From NCBI RefSeq assembly GCF_008641105.1, contig NZ_VTTI01000007.1, positions 131,581 to 195,580 of the forward strand: a stretch of 64,000 nt of DNA, given 5' to 3'. Source of the stretch: Halopseudomonas salina (GTDB taxonomy: Bacteria > Pseudomonadota > Gammaproteobacteria > Pseudomonadales > Pseudomonadaceae). Below, one piece after another: positions 47,914 through 57,319 of the stretch (the first letter of the stretch is position 1; each line of letters begins with the position of its first letter). The position numbers were made by a program, and so were the translations under genes. The notes beneath the pieces are model-generated. The model had not been told where the DNA came from, made no database searches, and saw nothing but the letters and a program-made list of their open reading frames with translations.

Positions 47914-47927
47914 TTGACCAGCATCAA
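47914..47927. promoter_or_regulatory. ANR-like box between acyl-CoA dehydrogenase and ahpC
   Basis: TTGAC-N4-ATCAA matches nine of ten consensus positions. It lies 131 bases before the dehydrogenase ATG and 156 before ahpC, so its target is uncertain. Confidence 0.45.
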
Positions 47928-47971
47928 TTCAGGTAGGGTTCTGCCTTGAATTGCCCAGGCCAAAGCCCCAC

Positions 47972-48008
47972 ATAGTCAAAAGCTATCCATGGGTTAGCTG
48001 AAATTTAT
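47972..48008 (+). promoter_or_regulatory. OxyR binding site of ahpC
   Basis: Four tetranucleotide contacts are spaced as in the OxyR consensus: ATAG-N7-CTAT, seven bases, then TTAG-N7-TTAT. The second half also has the inner T and A of the consensus. It ends just before a TTTAGA -35 region. Confidence 0.7.
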
Positions 48009-48037
48009 TTTAGATATTCAGGGTAAGCGCCTACTAT
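48009..48037 (+). promoter_or_regulatory. Promoter of ahpC
   Basis: TTTAGA (48009-48014) and TACTAT (48032-48037) are 17 bases apart. The start would be near 48044, 40 bases before the ATG. OxyR bound immediately upstream would contact RNA polymerase in the usual way. Confidence 0.55.
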
Positions 48038-48082
48038 TCTCTCGTCTTCATAACCAACCGATTAATCAACAAGGAGTTAACG

Positions 48083-48646
48083 ATGTCCGTCATCAACACC
48101 AAGATCAAACCTTTCAAGGCCCAGGCATTCAAGCAGGGCAAGTTCATCGAAGTGACCGATGCCGACCTGCAGGGCAAGTGGGCTGTTTTCTTCTTCTATC
48201 CTGCTGACTTCACTTTCGTCTGCCCCACCGAGCTGGGCGACGTTGCAGATTACTACGAAGAATTTCAGAAGATGGGCGTAGAAATCTACTCTGTTTCTAC
48301 TGACACTCACTTCACCCACAAAGCCTGGCACGATAGCTCCGAGACCATTGGCAAGATCCAGTACACCATGATCGGTGACCCGACTGGCACCATTACTCGC
48401 AACTTCGACAACATGCGCGAAGAGATGGGTCTGGCTGACCGCGGTACTTTCATCATCGATCCTGAAGGTATCATCCAGGCCGTTGAAGTGACCTCCGAAG
48501 GCATTGGCCGCAACGCTGAAGACCTGATGCGCAAGGTCAAGGCCGCCCAGTACATCGCAGCCCACCCCGGCGAAGTCTGCCCGGCCAAGTGGAAAGAAGG
48601 CGAAGCTACTCTGGCTCCCTCGCTCGACCTGGTAGGCAAGATCTAA
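48083..48646 (+). CDS. ahpC: Alkyl hydroperoxide reductase peroxiredoxin
   Basis: 187 residues, a typical 2-Cys peroxiredoxin: peroxidatic Cys47 in FVCPTE and resolving Cys166 in [14 protein letters not shown] is nine bases before the ATG. It reduces organic and hydrogen peroxides with electrons from AhpF, encoded behind an intervening terminator. Confidence 0.98.
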   Translation: MSVINTKIKPFKAQAFKQGKFIEVTDADLQGKWAVFFFYPADFTFVCPTELGDVADYYEEFQKMGVEIYSVSTDTHFTHKAWHDSSETIGKIQYTMIGDPTGTITRNFDNMREEMGLADRGTFIIDPEGIIQAVEVTSEGIGRNAEDLMRKVKAAQYIAAHPGEVCPAKWKEGEATLAPSLDLVGKI

Positions 48647-48658
48647 GCACTGCCAAAT

Positions 48659-48710
48659 AACCTGGCCCGCTGCGGAGCGATGCTCCTGGTTGGCGGGCCA
48701 GGTTTTTTTT
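48659..48710 (+). terminator. Intrinsic terminator after ahpC
   Basis: AACCTGGCCCGC and GCGGGCCAGGTT form a perfect 12-bp stem followed by eight T. It is only 38 bases before ahpF, so it should make AhpC more abundant than AhpF by partial read-through. Confidence 0.92.
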
Positions 48711-48747
48711 CGACTTGAATTTGTAATTAACGAGGACGGACACGCTT

Positions 48748-50343
48748 ATGTTGGACGCCAACCTGAAGAAACAGCTGGACACGTACCTGCAGAACATCAT
48801 TACCCCGATCGAGCTCAGCGTGTCCGTGGATGACAGCCCCAAGAGCCAGGAGCTCAACGAGCTGGCGACTGAGATTGCTGAAATGTCGCCGCACATCAGC
48901 CTGAACTGGAACCAGGCACAACGCACGCCGAGCATGAGCATTGCGCAGACCGGCGTACCGCCGCGCATCAGTTTTGCCGGCCTGCCCATGGGCCACGAAT
49001 TTACCTCGCTGGTACTTGCTCTGCTGCACAGCGGCGGGCACCCGTCCAAGACAGACCCGGCTCTGCTTGAGCAGATCCGCCACCTGGACGGCGAGTATCA
49101 TTTCGAGACCTACATTTCACTATCCTGTCAGAACTGCCCTGACGTGGTCCAGGCACTGAACCTGATGGCCACAGTAAACCCGAACATCACTCACGTGATG
49201 ATCGATGGTGCATTGTTCCAGGATGAAGTCGAAGAGCGCCAGATCATGTCTGTGCCTTCGGTCTATCTGAACGGCCAGCTTTTTGGCCAGGGCCGCATGA
49301 CTCTGCCCGAAATCATCAACAAGGTCGACGCCAACGCCAGTAAGCGCAAGGCAGCCGAACTCAGCAAGCAAGAGCCCTACGAGGTGCTGATTGTGGGTGG
49401 CGGCCCTGCGGGCGCAGCGGCAGCAATCTACGCCGCCCGTAAAGGTATTCGTACCGCGCTGGTCGCCGAACGCTTTGGTGGTCAGGTTATGGATACCATG
49501 GGTATCGAGAACTTCATTTCAGTGAACTACACCGAAGGCCCCAAGCTGGTCGCCAGCCTGGAAGAGCACGTCAAGGAATATGACGTGGATGTGTTCACCG
49601 AGCAGCAGGCTGTGAGCCTGACCGAAGGTGATTATGTGAAAATCGGCCTGGAAAACGGCGCCACCCTGTCTGGTCGCTCGGTTATCCTGGCGACTGGTGC
49701 GCGCTGGAGGGAGATGAATGTTCCCGGCGAACAGCAGTACCGTGGCAAGGGTGTAGCCTATTGCCCACATTGCGATGGTCCGCTGTTCAAGGGTAAGCGT
49801 GTAGCAGTCATTGGTGGCGGCAACTCGGGTATCGAAGCGGCCATTGACCTTGCCGGTATCGTCGAGCATGTAACCGTGCTGGAGTTTGCCGACACCTTGC
49901 GAGCTGACGAGGTTCTGCAGCGCAAGGCACGTTCAATGCCGAACATCGACATCATCAAGAGTGCTCAGACTACCGAGGTGCGCGGCGACGGTAACAAGGT
50001 TATAGGTCTGACCTACACCGACCGTGAGACACAGGAAAGCAAGCAGGTGGATGTTGCCGGCATTTTCGTTCAGATCGGTTTGATTCCCAACACCGACTGG
50101 CTCAAGGGTGGGCCATTGAAGTTGAGCAAGCATGGTGAAATCGAGATCGACAGCCGCGGTACCACTTCGATTCCCAACGTGTTTGCTGCAGGTGACGTTA
50201 CTAACGTGCCCTTCAAGCAGATCATCATCGCGATGGGTGCAGGCTCGACCGCAGCGCTGGGCGCCTTTGACCACCTGATCCGCACACCGGCTCCGGCCAA
50301 GGCTGCAGTGCAGCAAAACGAGAAGCAAGCCGAAACGGCCTGA
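48748..50343 (+). CDS. ahpF: Alkyl hydroperoxide reductase flavoprotein subunit
   Basis: 531 residues. An N-terminal double thioredoxin-fold domain carries CQNC, and the C-terminal thioredoxin-reductase-like part has [17 protein letters not shown] for FAD, CPHC as redox centre and [10 protein letters not shown] for NADH. It regenerates AhpC. Confidence 0.97.
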   Translation: MLDANLKKQLDTYLQNIITPIELSVSVDDSPKSQELNELATEIAEMSPHISLNWNQAQRTPSMSIAQTGVPPRISFAGLPMGHEFTSLVLALLHSGGHPSKTDPALLEQIRHLDGEYHFETYISLSCQNCPDVVQALNLMATVNPNITHVMIDGALFQDEVEERQIMSVPSVYLNGQLFGQGRMTLPEIINKVDANASKRKAAELSKQEPYEVLIVGGGPAGAAAAIYAARKGIRTALVAERFGGQVMDTMGIENFISVNYTEGPKLVASLEEHVKEYDVDVFTEQQAVSLTEGDYVKIGLENGATLSGRSVILATGARWREMNVPGEQQYRGKGVAYCPHCDGPLFKGKRVAVIGGGNSGIEAAIDLAGIVEHVTVLEFADTLRADEVLQRKARSMPNIDIIKSAQTTEVRGDGNKVIGLTYTDRETQESKQVDVAGIFVQIGLIPNTDWLKGGPLKLSKHGEIEIDSRGTTSIPNVFAAGDVTNVPFKQIIIAMGAGSTAALGAFDHLIRTPAPAKAAVQQNEKQAETA

Positions 50344-50361
50344 TTGCCGACGGCTGTAAAC

Positions 50362-50391
50362 AAAAAACCACACCAAAGGGTGTGGTTTTTT
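50362..50391. terminator. Bidirectional terminator after ahpF
   Basis: AAAACCACACC and GGTGTGGTTTT surround a four-base loop, with A and T runs on the two sides, between ahpF and the convergent chemoreceptor gene. Confidence 0.88.
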
Positions 50392-50419
50392 ATGGCTGGG
50401 TATCTGTGTTCCTATGAAC

Positions 50420-52045
50420 TCAGACTTGGAACCGATTAACCAGATCGTTCATTTCCACTGCCAGGCGCGATAACTCTCGACTGGAACTGCTGGTCTGCTC
50501 GGCACCTGCGGCGGACTGGGTCGACAGGTCGCGAATATTGACCAGATTCCTATCCACCTCACGGGAAACCTGAGCCTGCTCTTCGGCGGCACTGGCTATG
50601 ACCATATTGCGCTCGTTGATCTGGAAAATGGCCGCAGTAATCTGCTTCAGCGCATCACCGGCCGCATTCGCCTGCTCAAGAGTCGCATTCGCCATGGTGC
50701 GGCTGATATTCATCGCCTCCACTGATTTTTCGGTGCCCTGTTGCATGGTACCTATCATATCTTCAATTTCTTTGGTCGATTGCTGAGTGCGGTGCGCCAG
50801 GGCTCGGACTTCATCTGCCACCACTGCAAAACCGCGGCCCTGCTCGCCAGCACGAGCCGCCTCGATGGCTGCGTTCAGTGCCAGCAGGTTGGTTTGCTCG
50901 GCAATTGCGCGAATAACATCCAGAACCCGACTGATATTCTGTGCCTTGTCAGCCAGCTCCTGCACTTCAGTGGAGGTGGATTCGATGGTCGAGGTCAGCT
51001 TGTCGATGCTGGTCACCGTGCGCGCTACCTGTTGCTGACCCTCGGCTGCCGTATCGCTGGTGGTTCTGGACTGTTCCGAAGTTGACACCGCATTGCTGGC
51101 AACTTCATCTACCGCAGTACTCATTTCGTTGACTGCGGTGGCTGCCTGCTGGATCTCGTCGTTCTGGCGTTGCAAACCGCGAGTGGCGTCCTCGGTGACC
51201 GCGTTCAGTTCCTCAGCCGCTGATGCCAACTGCGTTGACGAATTGCCGATACCCCGAATGGTTTCGCGCAGTTGATTCTGCATGGCGCTCAGCGCACGCA
51301 ACAGACGAGCGGGCTCGTCCTTGCCGGTCACCTTGAAATCCCTGGTCAGGTCACCCGATGCCACCACCTCGGTGATATCGACCGCCTCCCGTATGGGCAC
51401 TACGATGCTGCGAGTCAGCCACCAGGCGAGAAGCACGGTTAACAGTGCGGCAGCAAGAATGAAAATAACCACCACCTGTTGAGCACTGGCGTGACTGGCG
51501 CGAGACTCCTCGCTGGCTTGCGCGACCCCCTCACGCAAGGCGTTCTCAAGATCCAGGAGCGTTTGTACGAGTGAATCGGCCAGTGGGTTCAAACGCGAGT
51601 TGACCAGCACCCTTGCTTCATCTGTCTGACCTTGCAGCGCCAGCTTTGCGACCTGTGACTGGACAGCCATGAAGGCTTCCCGTTGCACCACGTAAGCGTC
51701 AAAGGCCCGCTTATTCTCCGGGGTGCTCTCTCGGCTGGCAAAGTTGGTTTCCGACTGCTTCATTTCGGCAATCAACCCCAGAATCCGGTTCTCCACCGCC
51801 TCGCGAACAGAGGGGCTCTCTTCGACCAACATCAGTAGAGTGAAACTGCGTATGCGCAGCAGGTCTTGTCCGAAGCCTGAAACGGAGAGAATATTAGGTA
51901 CCCAGAGAGTCTCCACGTTCCGGGCCTGATCGCGCATATCACCCATCTCACGCATTGCCAGGGTGCCCAGCAGTACAACCAGCAAAGCGATGACGGAAAA
52001 CCCGCTGACGAGTCTGGCAGCAATAGAGACGTTTCTAAGATTTAT
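50420..52045 (-). CDS. Methyl-accepting chemotaxis protein, start codon unclear
   Basis: A transducer with a four-helix-bundle ligand domain (about 40-185), a second membrane helix ([20 protein letters not shown] region), HAMP and a signalling domain with the hairpin tip [28 protein letters not shown]. The first ATG, GTG or TTG in frame (TTG at 51985) cuts the first membrane helix. The residues [15 protein letters not shown] upstream are typical of this family, and the codon before them, ATA at 52045, sits where ATG is expected, six bases after GGGTGG. No canonical start occurs between the upstream stop and 51985. Either a non-standard start is used or the start was lost. Confidence 0.85.
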   Translation of the reverse strand: MNLRNVSIAARLVSGFSVIALLVVLLGTLAMREMGDMRDQARNVETLWVPNILSVSGFGQDLLRIRSFTLLMLVEESPSVREAVENRILGLIAEMKQSETNFASRESTPENKRAFDAYVVQREAFMAVQSQVAKLALQGQTDEARVLVNSRLNPLADSLVQTLLDLENALREGVAQASEESRASHASAQQVVVIFILAAALLTVLLAWWLTRSIVVPIREAVDITEVVASGDLTRDFKVTGKDEPARLLRALSAMQNQLRETIRGIGNSSTQLASAAEELNAVTEDATRGLQRQNDEIQQAATAVNEMSTAVDEVASNAVSTSEQSRTTSDTAAEGQQQVARTVTSIDKLTSTIESTSTEVQELADKAQNISRVLDVIRAIAEQTNLLALNAAIEAARAGEQGRGFAVVADEVRALAHRTQQSTKEIEDMIGTMQQGTEKSVEAMNISRTMANATLEQANAAGDALKQITAAIFQINERNMVIASAAEEQAQVSREVDRNLVNIRDLSTQSAAGAEQTSSSSRELSRLAVEMNDLVNRFQV

Positions 52046-52123
52046 GCAAATCCACCCGTTATTATTCAGATGCGCCGGGAATAGCGCTTGAATGGTCTAA
52101 CGGCTGCTCAAGCAAAACCTTGA

Positions 52124-52306
52124 TTAAAAAAACATGTTTTTTTGCTGGGGACCAAAGTCTGCACCGCAATCCTCGTTCAGGCTCAATGGGTCGAACCGGG
52201 CAAGGCAACCACCGCCGATGACTGGTGGCGGAGCAGCCGCGCCCCGGGAGAGCGGGTCAAGCTCATCGGAATCGTCGTTTTCGACTTCAAAACCCACCGG
52301 GATCAT
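52124..52306 (-). CDS. Possible small ORF after the CBS gene
   Basis: A 60-residue frame whose ATG overlaps the CBS stop (ATGA). It begins MIPVGFEVENDDSDELDPLS and continues Pro/Gly-rich; no family recognised, and no ribosome-binding site apart from the coupling. An equally long frame exists on the other strand. It fills most of the 257-base gap between the chemoreceptor and CBS genes, which otherwise shows no feature. Confidence 0.25.
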   Translation of the reverse strand: MIPVGFEVENDDSDELDPLSRGAAAPPPVIGGGCLARFDPLSLNEDCGADFGPQQKNMFF

Positions 52307-52719
52307 GTTTTCGGCGCCCCATGATCATTGAAATGCTTCACCGCACGCAGAATATCGCGCCGGCTAATCTGGCCCACCAGCTTGCCGCCATCTATCACCG
52401 GAAACCGGCGACGTCCGGTCTGGACAAAACGCTCTGCAACCGAAACGATGTCAGCCTCAACGTCCACAGTGTCGACCGTTCGGCACATGACGTCTCCAAC
52501 CCTCACCGCGGCCTCTTCAAAGTAGGCGCCAGTCAGTACGCCCTTCAGGCAATCGCCCTCAGACAGGATACCAACCAGCTGCTTGCGTTCATCCACGACT
52601 GGAGCCCCGGAGATACGGTGCTGCAATAACTGATCAATAGCCTTTGCCAGATCAGTGTCGGCTGCAAAACAGACCAGGTCGGCAGTCATGTATTGGTGAA
52701 CCTTAACGATTTTCAGCAT
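52303..52719 (-). CDS. CBS-domain protein
   Basis: 138 residues consisting of two CBS repeats, VHQYMTADLVCFAADTDLAKA and GDVMCRTVDTVDVEAD, given in part, the second with RRRFPVIDGGKLVGQISRRDIL. Such stand-alone CBS pairs bind adenosyl ligands and regulate partner proteins. GGAG lies five bases before the ATG. No partner is evident nearby. Confidence 0.92.
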   Translation of the reverse strand: MLKIVKVHQYMTADLVCFAADTDLAKAIDQLLQHRISGAPVVDERKQLVGILSEGDCLKGVLTGAYFEEAAVRVGDVMCRTVDTVDVEADIVSVAERFVQTGRRRFPVIDGGKLVGQISRRDILRAVKHFNDHGAPKT

Positions 52720-52774
52720 GGAAACTCCTTGTCTGCGTCAGTGCCGGCGTGAACTACCACCGGGCCTCGGGGCG

Positions 52775-53626
52775 TTAGCCGAAGACAACAGTCTTGTTGT
52801 CATGTACCAGCACCCTGTCCTCCAAGTGATAGCGCAAACCACGGGAAAGCACCATTTTTTCCACGTCTTTTCCCAGCCTGACCATATCGTCGGCGTTATG
52901 TCGATGGGTAATGCGCACCACGTCCTGCTCGATGATCGGGCCGGCGTCGAGTTCATCTGTCACGTAATGACAGGTCGCGCCGATCAGTTTCACTCCTCGC
53001 TGCGCCGCCTGATGGTAAGGACGGGCCCCGACGAATGAAGGCAAAAAACTATGATGAATGTTGATTACCCGATTGGCATATTGCTGACAGAGTTGCGGCG
53101 GGAGTATCTGCATGTAACGTGCTAGTACGATGCAGTCGGCCTGTTGTTCTTCCACGAGAGCCGCCACGCGCTCAAAAGCTGGAGCTTTGTTCTGGCTATC
53201 GACAGGCACATGATGGAAGGGTATTCCGTGCCACTCCACCATGCTGCGCAAATCGTCGTGATTGGAAATAACACTGGTAATGTCGCAATCAAGTTCGTCG
53301 CTGTGCCAGCGATGCAACAAATCTGCAAGGCAGTGTGATTCGCGACTGGCCATAAGCACAACTTTCTTTCGCACCCCTGAGTCACTTACATGCCAGTCCA
53401 TTGCAAACTCCCTGGCAATGGGTGCAAAAGCTGTGCGCAGTCCATCCAGATCAAACGGCAGTGAATCAGCCCTGATCTCATGACGCATGAAAAACCATCC
53501 GGAAAGATTATCCGAATGATGATTGGCTTCGGTAATCCAGCCATTGTAGGCAGCCAGAACATTACTGACCTTGGCGACGATTCCTACCCGATCAGGACAA
53601 GCAATGACCAAACGATAAGTGCGCAT
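52775..53626 (-). CDS. purU: Formyltetrahydrofolate deformylase
   Basis: 283 residues. An N-terminal ACT domain (RLVIACPDRVGIVAKVSNVL) regulates the C-terminal formyltransferase-type domain with SNHDDLRSMVEWHGIPFHHV, NIHHSFLPSFVGARPYHQA and the catalytic Asp in VTDELDAGPII. It releases formate from 10-formyl-THF and balances one-carbon pools. Confidence 0.96.
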   Translation of the reverse strand: MRTYRLVIACPDRVGIVAKVSNVLAAYNGWITEANHHSDNLSGWFFMRHEIRADSLPFDLDGLRTAFAPIAREFAMDWHVSDSGVRKKVVLMASRESHCLADLLHRWHSDELDCDITSVISNHDDLRSMVEWHGIPFHHVPVDSQNKAPAFERVAALVEEQQADCIVLARYMQILPPQLCQQYANRVINIHHSFLPSFVGARPYHQAAQRGVKLIGATCHYVTDELDAGPIIEQDVVRITHRHNADDMVRLGKDVEKMVLSRGLRYHLEDRVLVHDNKTVVFG

Positions 53627-53857
53627 AACCCGACTCCGAAAGCGGGCCTGATGGCTCGCGATTAAAAGCGGCTATTCTACCCTTTCCCCCGCGGAATAAT
53701 AGCGTGTGCAACACAGCCAAGTTGCAACAATCAGCGCTGCCAAAGTTTATATTCCGGCAGTAGAAAGTAGCGCCGTTGCAAGCGATGATTGTATAAACTA
53801 CAGGGCTGGCCTATTATCTGCGTGTTAAAAATTCAATCCAGCCCGGAGATCACATTT

Positions 53858-54229
53858 ATGTCGGCATTACAGGAATTTCGTAATCTGCAGCAAACCATCC
53901 GCGAACTTACCGAGCGCATGAACTCCTTGTCCAACGACAAGAAGCTCAAGCAGGAAATCGAGTTTGAAGAAAAGTTGCGCACATTGATGGCTGAATATAA
54001 CAAGTCATTGAAGGATGTTGTGGCGATTCTTGATCCTGAAAGCAAACTTGCCAATGGCAAAACCAGCAAGACTGGCGGCACCAAAAGGGCACGCAAGGTC
54101 AAGCAGTACAAGAATCCGCACACAGGCGAAGTAATTGAGACCAAAGGTGGCAATCACAAGGTACTGAAAGAGTGGAAAGAGAAGTACGGCGGTGACACTG
54201 TCGAATCCTGGGTCACCATTCTGGGTTGA
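53858..54229 (+). CDS. mvaT: MvaT-family H-NS-like xenogeneic silencer
   Basis: 123 residues from the ATG at 53858, after GGAG. An N-terminal coiled coil (about 1-60) for oligomerisation and a C-terminal AT-rich-DNA binding domain with KQYKNPHTGEVIETKGGNHK and WKEKYG; the linker is Lys/Arg/Gly-rich. MvaT proteins are restricted to pseudomonads and replace H-NS, which supports the taxonomic call. Confidence 0.95.
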   Translation: MSALQEFRNLQQTIRELTERMNSLSNDKKLKQEIEFEEKLRTLMAEYNKSLKDVVAILDPESKLANGKTSKTGGTKRARKVKQYKNPHTGEVIETKGGNHKVLKEWKEKYGGDTVESWVTILG

Positions 54230-54285
54230 TCTGCGCGAAAATCCACACCCGGATTTTCTGACACCCAGTGCTCTGCGTGACAAAC

Positions 54286-54313
54286 AAAACCCCGCAAATA
54301 TGCGGGGTTTTTT
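54286..54313. terminator. Bidirectional terminator between mvaT and sbcB
   Basis: AAAACCCCGCA and TGCGGGGTTTT form a perfect 11-bp stem with a four-base loop and flanking A/T runs between convergent genes. Confidence 0.93.
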
Positions 54314-54322
54314 ATGGTTTTT

Positions 54323-55771
54323 TCATTTGGCGACAAGGCCTAGCGAAGCACCCCACTGCAGTGCATAGGCTCGCCAGCGCTGCAAGAGATCCACTTCTGC
54401 ACCCTCCTTCCCCAGTAGGGCCTCGTCCATTGCCAGCAAGAAATCAGGCAGGGTCAGGGAGGCACCCGGGGACTCACCACCCAGACGTTTGCGGCAATAT
54501 TCGTCCCACTGTTCTTTCTCGGCAGGCGCCAGACTCTCCGGGAAGTTGCGCGCGCGATAGCGCGGCAGCATATCAGCCAGCCGCTGATCACGCAGGGGCC
54601 ATTGAGTCGCCGCCAGCATGGGGCCGTCCGCTTCACGGATCATTGCCAGCAGACGTCGATCGGCATCGCTGATAAAGCCATCGTAGAGCTGCGCCTCGGC
54701 ATCATCGGAAAACGAACTGAGAGGGCCTTGTGACTGGTACACCGCATGGAGTTTTTCCTGGCCATTGATACGCCAGCGGGCAAGACGCTCGGCATTGTGC
54801 AAGAGCTCTGGCATGTCCAGTCCCAGTCTGTCGATATCCTGCGCACGAAGCACCTTGAGGTCTGCAAGGAAAGGGCATTTGTTGATATGTACGAGTTTCA
54901 GCCCTGGGCGCGACGCTCCTTCGGCCAGATCTTCCCGACGCTGATAGAGGCGCTCACGCAGCTGCTCAGCAGTGAGATCGGCAGGCAGGTCGGGATCACT
55001 CGCCAGATCGTAAACGATCAGCGCATTCTTGTTCTGCGGATGCCAGGCAAGCGGCAACACCAGGCCCAGACCCTGGCGCTCACGCCCGAAGCGACCAGAA
55101 ACATGCACCAGGGGCCGGGTTTTCTGCAGGTCAATCATGGCCGTGACCTGATGTTTGCTACGCAGACCCAACAGGTAATCGAACAGCCTTGGTTGTGCTG
55201 CGCGCAGACATCTGGCCATGGCAATGGTTGCGCGCACATCAGCCAAGGCATCGTGGGCCTGACCGTGGTCTATGCCATTGGCCGCAGTCAGGAGTTCCAG
55301 GCGCAAACTGGTGAATCCCTCCTGTTGAGGCCAGACGATCCCCTCAGGGCGCAGGGCATGGGCCGCACGCAATCCATCCAGCAAGTCCCAGCGACTGTTG
55401 CCGCCCTGCCATTCACGCGCATAGGGATCGTGGAAATTGCGATAGAGCGTGAAGCGCGTCATCTCATCGTCGTAGCGCAGGTTGTTGTAACCCACACTGC
55501 AGGTGCCTGGCACCATCATCTGTTCATGCAGCAAATGAATGAACTCAGGCTCTGGCAGGCCGGCAAGGGCACGTTCCGGACCGATCCCGGTGATCAGGCA
55601 GGCCATGGGGTGGGGCAGCGTGTCCGGAGCAAGACGGCAGTCGATGCATAGCGGTTCACCGACCTCGTTGAGCTCTTCGTCGGTGCGCACACCGGCAACC
55701 TGCAGAGGTCTGTCTCGCCGTGGATCAATGCCGGTGGCTTCAAAGTCGTACCAGTAGAATGTCTTGCTCAT
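54323..55771 (-). CDS. sbcB: Exodeoxyribonuclease I
   Basis: 482 residues. The DnaQ-like nuclease domain has FYWYDFEATGIDPRRDR with the first catalytic Asp and Glu, YNNLRYDDEMTRF and HDALADVRATIAMARCL; SH3-like and helical C-terminal domains follow. ExoI degrades single-stranded DNA 3' to 5' in recombination and mismatch repair. Length is as in E. coli. Confidence 0.96.
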   Translation of the reverse strand: MSKTFYWYDFEATGIDPRRDRPLQVAGVRTDEELNEVGEPLCIDCRLAPDTLPHPMACLITGIGPERALAGLPEPEFIHLLHEQMMVPGTCSVGYNNLRYDDEMTRFTLYRNFHDPYAREWQGGNSRWDLLDGLRAAHALRPEGIVWPQQEGFTSLRLELLTAANGIDHGQAHDALADVRATIAMARCLRAAQPRLFDYLLGLRSKHQVTAMIDLQKTRPLVHVSGRFGRERQGLGLVLPLAWHPQNKNALIVYDLASDPDLPADLTAEQLRERLYQRREDLAEGASRPGLKLVHINKCPFLADLKVLRAQDIDRLGLDMPELLHNAERLARWRINGQEKLHAVYQSQGPLSSFSDDAEAQLYDGFISDADRRLLAMIREADGPMLAATQWPLRDQRLADMLPRYRARNFPESLAPAEKEQWDEYCRKRLGGESPGASLTLPDFLLAMDEALLGKEGAEVDLLQRWRAYALQWGASLGLVAK

Positions 55772-55820
55772 ACCGCTGCCCCAACCTTTTCAAAATGGCA
55801 GCGTACCCCAATGCCGCGCT

Positions 55821-56207
55821 TCAGGCATCCACAGGGTGCTGGAAGCGGAAATACTGTTCCAGGGAGATGGCCAGACCGGCGAAAGCCTGCTGGTTATGCA
55901 CTATGCTGAAGCCGCTGTCATAGTGACCCGGGTTATCGTCCGGGCGGCACCAATGGCTCAGGGCGGTAAAGTCCAGGGGCTCGGGTGCCCCATTCACGCC
56001 CGGAAGTCTGAGTTGAAGTTCGTAGAAGCTACCGAGCATGATCGGCAGGTCACTGATAAGCATCATGCCCTGACGCGATATATTGCCCAGATAGCCCATG
56101 GGTCTTCCGGAATGGCGATTGTAGACTCGCAGATAGCTACTCAGCAGGTGCCTTTCAATGCGGCGCTGCTCCTGGTGCTGGTCAGCGCCCGGGACGGGGT
56201 GTCGCAT
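55821..56207 (-). CDS. PilZ-domain c-di-GMP-binding protein
   Basis: 128 residues, essentially a lone PilZ domain. The RxxxR motif is RRIER near residue 15 and the (D/N)xSxxG motif is NISRQG, both complete, so binding of c-di-GMP is expected. It starts one base after the stop of the DUF4124 gene and is probably coupled to it. The effector target is unknown. Confidence 0.9.
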   Translation of the reverse strand: MRHPVPGADQHQEQRRIERHLLSSYLRVYNRHSGRPMGYLGNISRQGMMLISDLPIMLGSFYELQLRLPGVNGAPEPLDFTALSHWCRPDDNPGHYDSGFSIVHNQQAFAGLAISLEQYFRFQHPVDA

Positions 56208-56208
56208 A

Positions 56209-56634
56209 TCAGCAACGCTCTCTCTTCAACGCCTGCAACTGCATTTTCTGCTCCTCAACACGTTTCGGACTTACCTCAACCTTTTTACCGGTGCTGTCTT
56301 CCTCATACCAGTAGATGCGCTTGTCGTAACGTGCCAATTCACTGTTCAACCGATCACAGTAGGCCTGCTGACGCGCTTGTTGCTGCACCTGCTCCTTGCG
56401 TTCGATAGCACGTTCCTCACTACGTACTTGCTGCAACCGCTGCATGTTTGCCTCGCGCTCACGGACCTGCTCGTCCCGCTCTATGATCTGCGGCTTGACC
56501 TCGACCCGCTGCGAACCCTGCTGCGGCCGCTCTCCGAAATGGACCCGGCCCTGGGCGTCAGTCCAGCGATATATTTCAGCTTGAGCTACGGTACAGGTGA
56601 GCCCAAGCCAAGCCAACAAGATGAGAGTCCGCAT
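56209..56634 (-). CDS. DUF4124 periplasmic protein
   Basis: 141 residues with a signal peptide (cleaved near AQA) and the short EIYRWTDAQGRVHFGERP motif of DUF4124. A highly charged helical middle (RDEQVREREANMQRLQQV, in part) probably forms a coiled coil. Function unknown. Coupled to the PilZ gene. Confidence 0.87.
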   Translation of the reverse strand: MRTLILLAWLGLTCTVAQAEIYRWTDAQGRVHFGERPQQGSQRVEVKPQIIERDEQVREREANMQRLQQVRSEERAIERKEQVQQQARQQAYCDRLNSELARYDKRIYWYEEDSTGKKVEVSPKRVEEQKMQLQALKRERC

Positions 56635-56732
56635 ATTTCATCCATGATCAGGGGAAGCGACGCTGAGGCCGCCAGAGACACGAGAATATCCCAGTTCCGG
56701 CCAAGGGAAAACTGGCTCTGCGCGCATGGCAA

Positions 56733-57095
56733 TCAGGGTTTGAGTTTCAGCTCGGCGTCGTAGTGCCCCAGAAGCCGCAGCGTTTCCAGCCTTGCGCCAG
56801 CGCGGTAGCTGTATTCGCTGTGCGGATAATGCCGCTGCAGATACCGATAAATCTGCGCCGCATCGAGATACAACAGCTGCCTCTCGAGACACAAGCCGCG
56901 CAGGAGAGAGACTTCCGGCTGATCCTGGTGAGGGCGGAATCGGCTGCGGCGCTCGGCGCTGGAGAGATGCAGCATTACCGCACCGCAGTCATCCTGCTGA
57001 TAGGCCCGGTAGGCATTATCAATATCCGCGTCGTGGCCCTGCGAGGCACAACCGGCCAGGGTGGCGAAAAGGACTGTGGGTAAGAGGAATTTCAT
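56733..57095 (-). CDS. Small TPR-like lipoprotein
   Basis: 120 residues from the ATG at 57095, giving a lipoprotein signal with lipobox LAGC (Cys15). The mature part is helical with a tetratricopeptide-like pattern (YLDAAQIYRYLQRHYPHSEYSYRA, in part). Family not recognised. It is 98 bases upstream of the DUF4124 gene and could share its transcript. Confidence 0.8.
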   Translation of the reverse strand: MKFLLPTVLFATLAGCASQGHDADIDNAYRAYQQDDCGAVMLHLSSAERRSRFRPHQDQPEVSLLRGLCLERQLLYLDAAQIYRYLQRHYPHSEYSYRAGARLETLRLLGHYDAELKLKP

Positions 57096-57224
57096 ATTTG
57101 CGCCCATAGGTTCGGATATTTTGCTATCGGCCCGGGAATGCATTACTTGACCGCCCAGAACACTTTAATGCGAAAAGTCAGAAGCAGACTAAGTGGCATA
57201 GCTGTCGGTGCCCAGCTCCGAATC

Positions 57225-57238
57225 TTGATCTGTATCAT
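57225..57238 (+). promoter_or_regulatory. ANR-type box of the tandem usp gene
   Basis: TTGAT-N4-ATCAT matches nine of ten consensus positions. Its centre is about 88 bases before the ATG, fitting a start site near 57273. Confidence 0.65.
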
Positions 57239-57319
57239 TGTTAGCACTTGCATTTTTGATCTAGCCTTGGAGGAGGATATTTCGGCTATCGGGCGTCCTG
57301 CACACAGAGGAGCAAACGC

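Noticed and set aside
52134..52331. 65-residue plus-strand frame beside the CBS gene
   Set aside because: It overlaps the CBS gene end, is Ser/Pro-rich and has no ribosome-binding site.
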